DNA of 51,686 bases from Lachnospiraceae bacterium (lineage in GTDB: Bacteria > Bacillota > Clostridia > Lachnospirales > Lachnospiraceae): positions 91,564 through 143,249 of the forward strand of contig JAAUZT010000018.1 of assembly GCA_014804485.1 (NCBI GenBank). Reading direction: 5' to 3'. A program made the position numbers and the translations under genes. The notes beneath the pieces were generated by a model. It worked only from the letters and a program-made list of their open reading frames with translations, was not told the DNA's origin and did no database searches. This document shows, in pieces, positions 9,661 to 17,528 of this stretch (positions are counted from its first letter, which is position 1; each line of letters opens with the position of its first letter).

Positions 9661-9690
9661 GGAAAAGCCCCTTCTTAACGGAAAGGGCTT
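9661..9690 (-). terminator. Hairpin between acpP and rnc (terminator or attenuator)
   Basis: AAGCCCTTTC and GAAGGGGCTT form a fully paired 10-bp stem (one G-U) around CGTTAA, followed by only TTTTCC. It begins 12 bp after the acpP stop. The weak T-tract suggests partial termination or an mRNA-stabilising 3' end that would let acpP be expressed more highly than rnc. Confidence 0.6.
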
Positions 9691-9701
9691 CCTCGATTTC
9701 T

Positions 9702-9932
9702 TTATGACATAGAATTGCGAATCAAATCAACCGCTTCTCCCACTGTTGCGATCTGCTCGACCTTATCGGCGGGAATCTCTATCTCAAAGGCTTCCTCGAT
9801 CCCCATAATGATCTGAAATACATCTAAAGAATCCGCCCCTAAATCCTCGGTAAAAGTAGTCTCTTCTGCAATTTCATTGGGATCTACATTTAACACATCC
9901 GCTATCACTTCTCTCAGCTTATCAAACTCCAT
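9702..9932 (-). CDS. acpP: Acyl carrier protein
   Basis: The 76-residue acidic protein carries growing acyl chains in type II fatty acid synthesis. The phosphopantetheine attachment serine is in the canonical motif EDLGADSLDVFQIIMGIEE. It lies 29 bp after plsX and has GAGGAGG upstream of its ATG. PlsX draws acyl groups from acyl-ACP, so the pairing is functional as well as positional. A hairpin follows the gene. Confidence 0.97.
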   Translation of the reverse strand: MEFDKLREVIADVLNVDPNEIAEETTFTEDLGADSLDVFQIIMGIEEAFEIEIPADKVEQIATVGEAVDLIRNSMS

Positions 9933-9961
9933 ATCGGCAGCCGCCTCCTCTTCTCTCTCGT

Positions 9962-10993
9962 CTACTTATCCTCTTCGGACACCGCTTCCTCCGTCAGAAT
10001 CATCTCCCTGATCTTCTCGTTAATCTTCTGTTCCGTAAAGGTGATACACTGTAGAATCGAATTCTTAATCTCTATGGATTTGGAACTTCCGTGAGTCTTA
10101 ACTACCAGCCCTTTGAGTCCTAACAACGGCGCTCCGCCGTACTGTTCCAAATCAAAGGCTTTCAATGTCTGCTTCAGCGCCGGTTTTACGAGAAGCGCGC
10201 CGATCTTGCTTCTTAAGCTGGTCATCATACCTGCTTTTACTTTCTCAATAAGTGTTGCACCGACACCCTCGTAAGTCTTGAGAATCACATTGCCTACAAA
10301 AGCCTCGCATACGACCACATCCGCAGCTCCGGCCGGAATATCCCTAGCCTCCACGCTGCCGATAAAATTAATGTCGGGACAATTCTTCAGAAGCGGAAAT
10401 GTTTCCTTGACAAGAGCATTACCCTTCTCCTCCTCCGCACCGATATTGACAATACCGACCTTCGGATTCTTCACTCCCATAACATGCTCCATATATACGG
10501 ACCCCATCTTGGCGAACTGCACCAGATGAGACGGTCTGGCATCCACATTGGCTCCGCAGTCAATCAGCAGAGAGCAGCCCGTCGCCGTAGGTATAAGCGG
10601 TGCAAGAGGCGGTCTTTCCACGCCCTTGATACGACCCACGATAACCTGTCCGCCTACCAGCGTAGCGCCTGTACTTCCCGCAGATACGAAAGCATCACAG
10701 GTGCCGTCCTTCACCAGATTCAAGGCCTTGACAAGAGAGGAATCCTTCTTCTTACGAATCGCCATAACAGGCGGCTCCGCCGTCTCTATGATCTCCGTCG
10801 CCGGAACGATCTCTAACTGCTCCTTCTGATATGTATAGCCCGCCAGCTCTTTCTCCAGCACGTCCTTAGGACCTGTCAGATAAACTTTGACTTTATTGCT
10901 CTCATTAATGGCTTCCACTGCACCCTTGATGATCTCCACCGGGGCATTGTCGCCGCCCATACCGTCCACCGCTACTTTTACTAATCCGCTCAT
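9962..10993 (-). CDS. plsX: Phosphate acyltransferase PlsX
   Basis: PlsX transfers an acyl group from acyl-ACP to phosphate, making the acyl-phosphate used to start phospholipid synthesis. The product begins MSGLVKVAVDGMGGDNAPVE, the highly conserved PlsX N-terminus, and contains ATLVGGQVIVGRIKG and LLIDCGANVDARP further on. Length is 343 residues, normal for the family. I chose the ATG at 10993 because that conserved N-terminus starts there; the frame stays open to 11086, but the added residues look unconserved. Its own promoter at 11103-11131 lies after the rpmF terminator. Confidence 0.95.
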   Translation of the reverse strand: MSGLVKVAVDGMGGDNAPVEIIKGAVEAINESNKVKVYLTGPKDVLEKELAGYTYQKEQLEIVPATEIIETAEPPVMAIRKKKDSSLVKALNLVKDGTCDAFVSAGSTGATLVGGQVIVGRIKGVERPPLAPLIPTATGCSLLIDCGANVDARPSHLVQFAKMGSVYMEHVMGVKNPKVGIVNIGAEEEKGNALVKETFPLLKNCPDINFIGSVEARDIPAGAADVVVCEAFVGNVILKTYEGVGATLIEKVKAGMMTSLRSKIGALLVKPALKQTLKAFDLEQYGGAPLLGLKGLVVKTHGSSKSIEIKNSILQCITFTEQKINEKIREMILTEEAVSEEDK

Positions 10994-11062
10994 ATCAATA
11001 ACTGTGCCTTTCTCTCTGTCTAAGGAATATATAGCACGCATATTGCCTGCATGAATCGCGCC

Positions 11063-11078
11063 ATGCACCAACGTGCAT
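11063..11078. promoter_or_regulatory. Inverted repeat in the plsX leader
   Basis: ATGCAC and GTGCAT form a perfect 6-bp inverted repeat around four bases, about 70 bp upstream of the plsX start and just downstream of the predicted promoter. It could be an operator for a lipid regulator or a small mRNA hairpin. It does not match the FapR site I recall. Confidence 0.35.
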
Positions 11079-11102
11079 AAAGACATCGCATACTAATATA
11101 TT

Positions 11103-11131
11103 AATATACTAAATATGCCCATAAAAATCAA
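11103..11131 (-). promoter_or_regulatory. Predicted sigma-A promoter for plsX
   Basis: TTGATT and TATATT are separated by 17 bases. The -10 lies in an AT-rich stretch where TTAGTA occurs twice, 16 bp apart. The promoter follows the rpmF terminator, so plsX-acpP-rnc-smc-ftsY-ilvA probably starts its own transcript here. Confidence 0.7.
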
Positions 11132-11175
11132 GTTTTAAAAAAAGCTCTAAACTCTAAAAATACAGCCACGAAAAC

Positions 11176-11224
11176 AAAAAAGTGCCCTAACACCATGCAT
11201 CACTGCTAATGTTAAGAGCACTTT
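11176..11224 (-). terminator. Rho-independent terminator after rpmF
   Basis: AAAGTGCTCTTAACA pairs with TGTTAGGGCACTTT with one bulged base around a 17-base loop, followed by TTTTTTG. This is a long stem with a T-run and ends the yceD-rpmF transcript. Confidence 0.85.
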
Positions 11225-11262
11225 AGTACTGCAAGTACGATTATAAAATTCATGTTTACCGA

Positions 11263-11442
11263 TTAGTCAACTGCGATAATCTCTTTCTTGTTGTATGTTC
11301 CGCATTTCTTACATACTCTGTGAGGTACCATCAAAGCACCGCATTTGCTACATTTTACCAATGTAGGAGCAGACATTTTCCAGTTTGCTCTTCTCTTATC
11401 TCTTCTACCTTTAGAAGATTTGTTCTTAGGACAAATAGACAT
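11263..11442 (-). CDS. rpmF: 50S ribosomal protein L32
   Basis: The 59-residue protein has the L32 N-terminus (MSICPKNKSSKGRRDKRRAN) and a four-cysteine zinc ribbon (CSKCGALMVPHRVCKKCG), so this is the zinc-binding form. I chose the ATG at 11442, 7 bases after GGAGG; the GTG two codons earlier is too close to that site. It follows the yceD stop by 2 bp, the almost universal yceD-rpmF pairing. Confidence 0.97.
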   Translation of the reverse strand: MSICPKNKSSKGRRDKRRANWKMSAPTLVKCSKCGALMVPHRVCKKCGTYNKKEIIAVD

Positions 11443-11444
11443 CG

Positions 11445-11966
11445 TCACACCTCCTTATTCCCGTTAAAGATATCTTTTATTACCGCCATCCTTGGATCAG
11501 GAACAAAGGTATCACAGTCACATGTTCCCGTATTCAGGTCCTGACCGCACTGACGGCAGATTCCCTTGCAGTCAGGCTTACACAAAACCTTCATAGGCCA
11601 GTTAATTACGATTTCATTGTGTAGTAAGTCCTCTACATCAAGCGTAAAGCCATCCATAAATTCCTGCTCTCCGTCCGGTATAGACTCTATCATGTCCGGT
11701 GCAAACACCTCTCTGTCAAATCGAAGCGTAAGCGTCTGATCTACAGGTTTTAAACATCTGTCACACCGCATGGCAAATGTCATTTCGGTATCACCGACGA
11801 TCCTGACCTTCCCCTTACCGATATTGGTAAAAGTCAGATTGACCGGGGTTCCGTCCCTGACCGGAAACGTCTCCGCACCGATCGAGATCTGCTCCGTTTC
11901 CGATTCCACCTGCATCGTGACCTGCTTGCCTTCATTTGTAAACACATCAGTTAAGTTCACGAACAT
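11445..11966 (-). CDS. YceD/DUF177 family protein
   Basis: The 173-residue protein has a CDRCL motif in the middle and a Cys-rich region toward the C-terminus (CKPDCKGICRQCGQDLNTGT), both typical of DUF177 proteins that precede rpmF. Bacterial and plant homologues have been linked to 23S rRNA accumulation and 50S assembly. GGAG precedes the ATG, and a consensus promoter lies 27 bp upstream of the start. Confidence 0.92.
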   Translation of the reverse strand: MFVNLTDVFTNEGKQVTMQVESETEQISIGAETFPVRDGTPVNLTFTNIGKGKVRIVGDTEMTFAMRCDRCLKPVDQTLTLRFDREVFAPDMIESIPDGEQEFMDGFTLDVEDLLHNEIVINWPMKVLCKPDCKGICRQCGQDLNTGTCDCDTFVPDPRMAVIKDIFNGNKEV

Positions 11967-11992
11967 AGTTGACTCCTATCCACACTCAAACA

Positions 11993-12021
11993 ATTATACC
12001 CATGAGGATATGGTTTGTCAA
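11993..12021 (-). promoter_or_regulatory. Full-consensus promoter for yceD-rpmF
   Basis: TTGACA, 17 bases, TATAAT: a perfect match to the primary sigma factor consensus. The -35 begins at the base after the DUF3021 stop codon, so the ribosomal protein genes are freed from the upstream cassette. Confidence 0.9.
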
Positions 12022-12531
12022 CTACAAAATTTTGTCCGGCTCTTCCGGCTCTTCCGACGTTCCCGTTATGCCTGCCTTTGCCGCCTCTGTTTGCAGTTTT
12101 TTACTCTGGTATTCCAGAAGCTTCTCATTGAGGCGTCTTGATTCCCGTATCTCCATTGTCCTATTAACCGCCGAAATAGCTACAAAAATGACAAGGATAA
12201 GGGCCATCATCCCCGCAACCATAACCGGAACTCCTAAATCAAACCATTCGAAGCGGCTTCCGGTCCCCAATACGACAACATTGATATACAGATAGTGCAT
12301 CAGCAGATTCACCCGAAATCTTCTCTTTCCGACTTCACGCATCGGGTGAATCAGATTTCCCAGACTGCACAGTAAGGAGGTCAGTAATATCTGCCATAAA
12401 ATATCCGCACCGACATCATTCATCGCATAGTACACCTTAATATAAACCAACGCCGCAAATACAATGCCCGTAGTAATCATACAGAAGGTCAGAAAGATTT
12501 CTTTAGTTTTTCTCATAATCATATATTGCAT
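12022..12531 (-). CDS. DUF3021 membrane protein
   Basis: This 169-residue protein has four predicted membrane helices: FLTFCMITTGIVFAALVYI, ILWQILLTSLLCSLG, LLMHYLYINVVVLG and VMVAGMMALILVIFVAI. A cytoplasmic C-terminal helix follows (TMEIRESRRLNEKLLEYQSK). DUF3021 proteins are typically encoded directly after a LytTR regulator, as here (15-bp gap). In streptococcal LytTR regulatory systems the adjacent membrane protein inhibits the regulator; by analogy this protein may hold the LytTR protein inactive, but that is inference. GGAGG overlaps the end of the LytTR gene. Confidence 0.85.
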   Translation of the reverse strand: MQYMIMRKTKEIFLTFCMITTGIVFAALVYIKVYYAMNDVGADILWQILLTSLLCSLGNLIHPMREVGKRRFRVNLLMHYLYINVVVLGTGSRFEWFDLGVPVMVAGMMALILVIFVAISAVNRTMEIRESRRLNEKLLEYQSKKLQTEAAKAGITGTSEEPEEPDKIL

Positions 12532-12546
12532 TCTCTTCGTTCCTCC

Positions 12547-12984
12547 TTACATACCGAGTCTCTTCTTAAGAAGCGGAACATAGGCTCTTGAAATCAATAC
12601 TTTCTCCCCATTCATCATGGTCGCCTCAAAACGCCCTCCGAATTCCGGTGCAAAATGTTTTACCTTGGACAAATTCAGAATAACAGATTTAGACGCCCTG
12701 AAAAAATCCGTATTTGCGTATTCCTCCTCGATCTCATAGAGTTTCTTCTTCGTTTCAAACATTTCCTTCTGCAGATAAAGCCATACTCTGTTATCCACCG
12801 CCTCTATATAGTATATTTCTTCCGCGCCAATCTGCCTGATCCGATCATTCTGTGTAACCGTAAATTTACCCCGTCTGACTTTCAACTCATTCACGATTCT
12901 AAGAGTCGTCTCATCCAACTCCCTGCATCGGATGATAATTTCTTCCTCTTCACCCGGCGCAATATCCTGTATCGTTATTTTCAT
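12547..12984 (-). CDS. LytTR DNA-binding regulator
   Basis: The 145-residue protein has a short N-terminal segment and a LytTR domain from about residue 48 (QIGAEEIYYIEAVDNRVWLY, then FFRASKSVILNLSKVKHFAP). There is no receiver domain, so it is not a classical response regulator. LytTR domains bind tandem repeats about two helical turns apart. A matching 21-bp-phased direct repeat lies upstream of the ABC transporter operon at 14971-15012. It is encoded after the transporter genes and before DUF3021, so all four genes probably form one autoregulated unit. Confidence 0.9.
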   Translation of the reverse strand: MKITIQDIAPGEEEEIIIRCRELDETTLRIVNELKVRRGKFTVTQNDRIRQIGAEEIYYIEAVDNRVWLYLQKEMFETKKKLYEIEEEYANTDFFRASKSVILNLSKVKHFAPEFGGRFEATMMNGEKVLISRAYVPLLKKRLGM

Positions 12985-13043
12985 ATTATAATCCCATTCC
13001 CACTGTACCTATACGTTCCGGCACAAGTATCTATATTTTACTG

Positions 13044-13958
13044 TTATCTGTCACGTCCGGCACGATATCTGCTCACAACAAACGACGCCGCAGTAACCGC
13101 CGCACTTAATCCTATCACAAATACCACCGAAGTGAAAACAGAAATCGCTTTATCATTTGCCCAAAGGGTAATTCCCATACTCTCCTGATAGCCTTCCGAC
13201 ACCTCCTTCGGCAGCTCGTAAAACGTTTCTGCCAGCGAGACCCTCGTACATACACTGCGCATCATGGATGCGCCATGCAGTACCGGAAACATTTTTAATG
13301 CCGACATAATCTTATCCGGCAGCATACCAACGGGAAGATAGATCGCTCCCACAAATCCTACCAGCGTACCGATCACCGTAAGCATACCGCTCCATGCCCC
13401 TGTGCTGTGGATAAAAAGCGCCAGAAGATAGGCTGTTGCCGAATACAGAAACGTATTGATCAATATCATTCCCGCCACCTTGATAAGATCCGATACGCCA
13501 AGCGCCGCGTTGCCGCATGCCACCAAATATCCTTCCCCCAGCGCAAATGTCATAAGACAAAACAGCATACCGATCACCCATGAAGCCAGTATATATCCGA
13601 GTGCGATCTTACTTCGCTTTACCGGTGCAATATAGAATGTCGCAAGCCTGCCTTCCGCTTCATCAGTCACCATATTACCCATAACAGTCATCGGCACTGT
13701 GACACAGTTGACCAAGAGCACGCCCGCCAGAGTCCACATGCCGACCAGTCCTCTGGCATGTTCCCTGTCAAGCACGGTATCCCGTATACCGCCGTACTGT
13801 TCCAACAGCTCCACTGTCTCATCCGTATTCATGTTACCCAGAAACACCGCCATCAACATCAATACGATCAGCATGGATAACAGTGAGAAAAAGACGGATG
13901 CCCTATCTCTCATGAAAATCAGAATATTCCTTTTGACCAAAACAAATACTTCTTTCAT
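13044..13958 (-). CDS. ABC-2 type transporter permease
   Basis: The 304-residue protein has about six membrane helices: one after the N-terminal RDRASVFFSLLSMLIVLMLM, four in the middle and one near the C-terminus (VFTSVVFVIGLSAAVTAASF). A larger extracytoplasmic loop follows the first helix. This is the ABC-2 layout found in drug, peptide or polysaccharide exporters. It lies 29 bp after the ATPase gene. The substrate cannot be predicted. Confidence 0.9.
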   Translation of the reverse strand: MKEVFVLVKRNILIFMRDRASVFFSLLSMLIVLMLMAVFLGNMNTDETVELLEQYGGIRDTVLDREHARGLVGMWTLAGVLLVNCVTVPMTVMGNMVTDEAEGRLATFYIAPVKRSKIALGYILASWVIGMLFCLMTFALGEGYLVACGNAALGVSDLIKVAGMILINTFLYSATAYLLALFIHSTGAWSGMLTVIGTLVGFVGAIYLPVGMLPDKIMSALKMFPVLHGASMMRSVCTRVSLAETFYELPKEVSEGYQESMGITLWANDKAISVFTSVVFVIGLSAAVTAASFVVSRYRAGRDR

Positions 13959-13987
13959 AAAAAACTACCCCTTTCTCTATCCGAAAA

Positions 13988-14908
13988 TTAATTTTCCGGC
14001 GTCCTGCCAGTCACGTTTAAGAATACATCGTCCATCGTTCCCTGTACCATCTCGAAGCCGTCCAGTACATCCTGGCATTGCTCCAAGATGGGCAGTGACT
14101 GCATACTGCGATCCATTGTCAGGCTGATATAAGTTTCTTTCACCTGATAACTTAACTCACTTTGATCCAAGATCCGCATTAATTCCTGTTCTTTACCCGC
14201 TTTAGCCACCATTCGCAGTTTATCCTTCGCATACCGCTCCTTTAAGTCAAAAGGCGTTCCCTGTTCTTTCAGATGTCCCGCATCCATAACGGCAATGTTC
14301 GTGGCCCTTGCTGCCTCCTCCATATAATGCGTTGTCAGAAAGACTGTCATGTGCATCTCCTGCCGCAATTTTTCCACACTCTCCCACACGAACTTACGTG
14401 TTGCCGGGTCAAGTCCCGTTGTAGGTTCATCCAGAAAAAGTACTTCCGGTGTATGGAGAAGCGCTGCCGCAATCTCACAGCGTCTCTTCTGTCCGCCTGA
14501 CAACTTAGCATATCGTCTGCCGACAATATCATTAAGACTCATGATCTCACAGATATCATCCATTTTCCTTCTGAGTTTCACGCTGTCTCTCTCATAGAGT
14601 TTTCCCCGTATCGTCAGGTTTTCTCTGACACTCAGGCGCTTATCCATGCTGTTATTCTGGCAGACCACACCGATCGCTCTGCGGATTTCTTCATTTTTCT
14701 TTCCCAGCCGATATCCGCAGATCTCCACTTCTCCCTCAGTCGGAGGGAAGAGTGTACACAGCATATTGATAGTCGTAGACTTGCCCGCTCCGTTCACTCC
14801 GAGAAATCCGAACAGTTCTCCTTTCTGAATCTGAAAACTGATATCGTCTACCGCTTTTACTTCCTTGAAATATTTTTTGAGATTTGATACCTTGACTATC
14901 GTCTCCAT
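13988..14908 (-). CDS. ABC transporter ATP-binding protein (DrrA/CcmA type)
   Basis: The 306-residue ATPase has Walker A (GVNGAGKSTTINML), the ABC signature (LSGGQKRRCEIAAAL), Walker B (EVLFLDEPTTGLDP) and the switch histidine (LTTHYMEEA). A C-terminal accessory domain follows, as in antibiotic-export ATPases. GGGAGGGAG precedes the ATG. It is the first gene of the four-gene ABC-ABC-LytTR-DUF3021 unit. Confidence 0.93.
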   Translation of the reverse strand: METIVKVSNLKKYFKEVKAVDDISFQIQKGELFGFLGVNGAGKSTTINMLCTLFPPTEGEVEICGYRLGKKNEEIRRAIGVVCQNNSMDKRLSVRENLTIRGKLYERDSVKLRRKMDDICEIMSLNDIVGRRYAKLSGGQKRRCEIAAALLHTPEVLFLDEPTTGLDPATRKFVWESVEKLRQEMHMTVFLTTHYMEEAARATNIAVMDAGHLKEQGTPFDLKERYAKDKLRMVAKAGKEQELMRILDQSELSYQVKETYISLTMDRSMQSLPILEQCQDVLDGFEMVQGTMDDVFLNVTGRTPEN

Positions 14909-14970
14909 AACTGCTCCCTCCCTTTGTCTACTGCTCTGTTGCAGTTATGGTAACGGTATTTGATCATTCG

Positions 14971-15012
14971 GAAAATATAAAATGTGGTAAGATGTAATTT
15001 TGATGGGGTAAG
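14971..15012 (-). promoter_or_regulatory. Tandem direct repeat, candidate LytTR operator
   Basis: On the minus strand CTTACCCCAT and CTTACCACAT (9 of 10 identical) start exactly 21 bp apart, the two-turn spacing used by LytTR-family regulators. The second copy overlaps the expected -35 position of a weak -10 (TACCAT at 14947-14952). It lies 78 bp upstream of the ABC ATPase start. Confidence 0.55.
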
Positions 15013-15021
15013 AAGAAATAT

Positions 15022-15057
15022 ATACAGGCAGCCTGCACATCGGCAAGCTGCCTGTAT
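15022..15057 (-). terminator. Terminator after pta
   Basis: ATACAGGCAGC and GCTGCCTGTAT form a perfect 11-bp stem with a 14-base loop, followed by ATATTTCTTCTT. It begins 4 bp after the pta stop codon and separates pta from the ABC-LytTR operon. Confidence 0.75.
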
Positions 15058-15061
15058 GTCA

Positions 15062-16063
15062 TCACGCTAACTGGGCCTGTACTGCAGTCAGGGCTACTAC
15101 GCCTACGATATCCTGCCAGGAGCAGCCGCGGGACAGATCGTTGACAGGCTTGGCAATGCCCTGCAGCATCGGACCGTAAGCTTCCGCCTTACCGAGTCGT
15201 TGTACCAGCTTATAGCCGATATTGCCGCAGTCCAGATTCGGGAAAATCAATACGTTCGCCTTACCGGCTACCTCGCTGCCCGGCGCCTTGGATTTTGCCA
15301 CCTGAGGCACTAACGCCGCATCCGTCTGTAACTCTCCGTCAATGCACAAATGCGGATACTGCTCCCGTGCAATTCTGGTGGCTTCGACCATCTTATCTAC
15401 CAGCGGATGCTTTGCGCTTCCCTTTGTGGAATGGGATAACATAGCTATAATAGGTTTGGCCCCCACCAGACTCTTGAAACTCTTAGCCGAAGTATCTGCT
15501 ATCGCCGCCAGTTCCTCCGCCGTGGGGTCCTGATTCAATCCGCAGTCCGCAAACAGGAATGTGCCGTTTTCTCCGAATTCACAATCCGGAACATCCAGAA
15601 TAAAGAAACCGGATACCAGCTTAACACCCGGTGCAGTCTTTAAAATCTGTAGGGCGGGTCTTAATGTATCGGCCGTTGCATGGCAGGCCCCCGCCACCAT
15701 ACCGTCGGCGTCATTAGCCTTAACCATCATAACACCGAATGTCAGGTAATCATTCAGAAGCGTCTCCTTCGCTTTCTCCGGTGTCATTCCCTTGTTTTTT
15801 CTTATCTCATATAACAATTCTGTATACTGCTCAAGTTTTTCCGTCTTCTCCGGATCAATAATCGTGACACCGTCCAGCTCTACTTCCAGCCACCCGGCAC
15901 CATCCATGATCTTCTCCTCATTGCCGACCATGATAATATCAGCAATATTTTCTTTCAGAATATGCGCGGCGGCAATCAATGTCCTCTTATCGTTTGTCTC
16001 CGGAAGCACAATCGTCTTCTTATCGCTCCTTGCCTTTTCCTTCATCAGATCAATGTATGACAT
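15062..16063 (-). CDS. pta: Phosphate acetyltransferase
   Basis: Pta interconverts acetyl-CoA and acetyl phosphate; with acetate kinase it yields ATP and acetate in fermentation. The 333-residue protein has the short Pta form without an N-terminal regulatory domain: KTIVLPETNDKRTLIAAAHI at the start, GVMMVKANDADGMVAGACH in the middle and GLNQDPTAEELAAIA later. The ATG at 16063 is preceded by GGAGGGAG; the frame remains open upstream without a ribosome binding site. ackA, usually the next gene, is absent. Confidence 0.95.
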   Translation of the reverse strand: MSYIDLMKEKARSDKKTIVLPETNDKRTLIAAAHILKENIADIIMVGNEEKIMDGAGWLEVELDGVTIIDPEKTEKLEQYTELLYEIRKNKGMTPEKAKETLLNDYLTFGVMMVKANDADGMVAGACHATADTLRPALQILKTAPGVKLVSGFFILDVPDCEFGENGTFLFADCGLNQDPTAEELAAIADTSAKSFKSLVGAKPIIAMLSHSTKGSAKHPLVDKMVEATRIAREQYPHLCIDGELQTDAALVPQVAKSKAPGSEVAGKANVLIFPNLDCGNIGYKLVQRLGKAEAYGPMLQGIAKPVNDLSRGCSWQDIVGVVALTAVQAQLA

Positions 16064-16111
16064 GTTGCTCTCCCTCCTGTTTTTATTCCGTAAATATATC
16101 TTATATGCAAA

Positions 16112-16140
16112 ATTATACCGAATGAAACGATTGTATACAA
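16112..16140 (-). promoter_or_regulatory. Predicted sigma-A promoter for pta
   Basis: TTGTAT and TATAAT with a 17-base spacer, 49 bp upstream of the pta start, in the divergent region shared with tmcAL. Confidence 0.8.
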
Positions 16141-16257
16141 GACACATTCTCTTTTTTGTACATATTTTTTCGGGTAAATTTTATGTTGTGAATTTCAAAT
16201 AAAAATAAATACAAAATGCACTTTTTGTGATAGACTTGTCTTAGTGGAGGATAGCAT

Positions 16258-17499
16258 ATGAAAACAGTAGGTATAATCTCAGAATATAATCCGTTTCACA
16301 ACGGACACGCCCATCAGCTCGCGGCGGCAAAGAGAATGACCGGCGCCGATTATTGCATCGTCGTTATGAGCGGTAACTTCGTGCAGCGGGGCGCACCGGC
16401 TTTTATGGACAAATACACCCGCACGCAGGCAGCGCTTGCAAACGGTGCCGATCTGGTGCTGGAGCTGCCCGTCTGCTATGCGCTCGGCAGCGCAGAATAT
16501 TTTGCCTCCGGGGCCGTTGCCCTGTTAGACAAGCTGGGAGTCACAGACGCTCTCTGTTTCGGCAGCGAATGCGGCGACATTACATTGCTATCCGAATTTG
16601 CCGCAAAACTATCCGGTGAAGATGATACCTTCAAAAAAGTGCTGGACAGCCAGCTCCGCAGCGGACTTGCCTACCCAAGCGCAAGGAATGCCGCTCTGCA
16701 GGCCTCTGCACCTCATCTGAACGGTCACATGAACGTGCTGATGCAGCCCAACAATATACTTGCCATTGAATATTGTAAAGCACTTACAAAACGCGGCAGT
16801 TCCATCAAACCCTGTACCGTTCCGCGTGCAGGCTCCGCCTACCACGATGCCAGCCTGGACAACTCCTTCTGTTCCGCCCTGGCAATCCGGGAATCCGTTG
16901 CTTTCTCCGACAGTCCGGCGGAAGTAAGAGCTCTCATGCCCCGAAGCAGCTATGAGCTTCTGGAATCACAGTACGGCAGAACATGTCCCATTCTCACCGA
17001 TGACATATCACTTCCGCTGCACTATCAACTGCTTTCCGAACAATCTGAGGGATACACGAGGTATGCCGATATTGACGGCGATCTCTCCGATCGTATTATA
17101 AAAAAGCTGCCCACATATCGGCGTTTCACCGATTTCTGTGAACAGTTGAAAACCAAAAACCGTACCTACACACGTATCGCCCGCAGCCTGATGCATATCC
17201 TTCTTCGGATTGAAAAAACCGATCTGACACATTACCAGTCCGAAGATTACATATATTATGCACGCATGCTCGGTTTCCGTGAAAGTGCCGAATCGCTTCT
17301 TGGAGCCATCAAAGAACACGGCAGCATACCTTTATTATCCAAGCTCGCCGATGCCGACAGTCTGTTGTCCGAAAACGGCAGTCGCATGCTCCACACGGAC
17401 ATCTATGCCAGCCATATCTACAACAGTATGGTGCAGCATAAATTTGCCGCCTGCCCGGACTTACCTTGCGAACATAAAAGAAAAATCATCAAGTACTGA
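16258..17499 (+). CDS. tmcAL: tRNA(Met) cytidine acetate ligase TmcAL (YlbM family)
   Basis: TmcAL uses acetate and ATP to acetylate the wobble cytidine of elongator tRNA-Met. The 413-residue protein begins with the nucleotidyltransferase motif GIISEYNPFHNGHAHQL (HNGH). It also has SGNFVQRGAPAFMDKYTRT and ELPVCYALGSAEYFASGAV, all characteristic of the family. GGAGG precedes the ATG by 7 bases. It is divergent from pta, a common neighbour in Clostridia. Its stop codon lies within the stem of a terminator shared with plsC. Confidence 0.93.
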   Translation: MKTVGIISEYNPFHNGHAHQLAAAKRMTGADYCIVVMSGNFVQRGAPAFMDKYTRTQAALANGADLVLELPVCYALGSAEYFASGAVALLDKLGVTDALCFGSECGDITLLSEFAAKLSGEDDTFKKVLDSQLRSGLAYPSARNAALQASAPHLNGHMNVLMQPNNILAIEYCKALTKRGSSIKPCTVPRAGSAYHDASLDNSFCSALAIRESVAFSDSPAEVRALMPRSSYELLESQYGRTCPILTDDISLPLHYQLLSEQSEGYTRYADIDGDLSDRIIKKLPTYRRFTDFCEQLKTKNRTYTRIARSLMHILLRIEKTDLTHYQSEDYIYYARMLGFRESAESLLGAIKEHGSIPLLSKLADADSLLSENGSRMLHTDIYASHIYNSMVQHKFAACPDLPCEHKRKIIKY

Positions 17500-17528
17500 G
17501 CTTCTATGCGGGGCTCAGTATTTTGTTT
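17494..17528 (+). terminator. Convergent terminator shared by tmcAL and plsC
   Basis: TACTGAGC and GCTCAGTA form an 8-bp stem followed by TTTTGTTT on the plus strand. On the minus strand the same stem is followed by CTTGATGATTTTTC. The stop codons of both flanking genes lie within or beside the stem. Confidence 0.8.

Noticed and set aside
11090..11131. A FapR operator at the plsX promoter
   Set aside because: TTAGTA occurs as a direct repeat, not the inverted TTAGTA-TACTAA arrangement expected for FapR.
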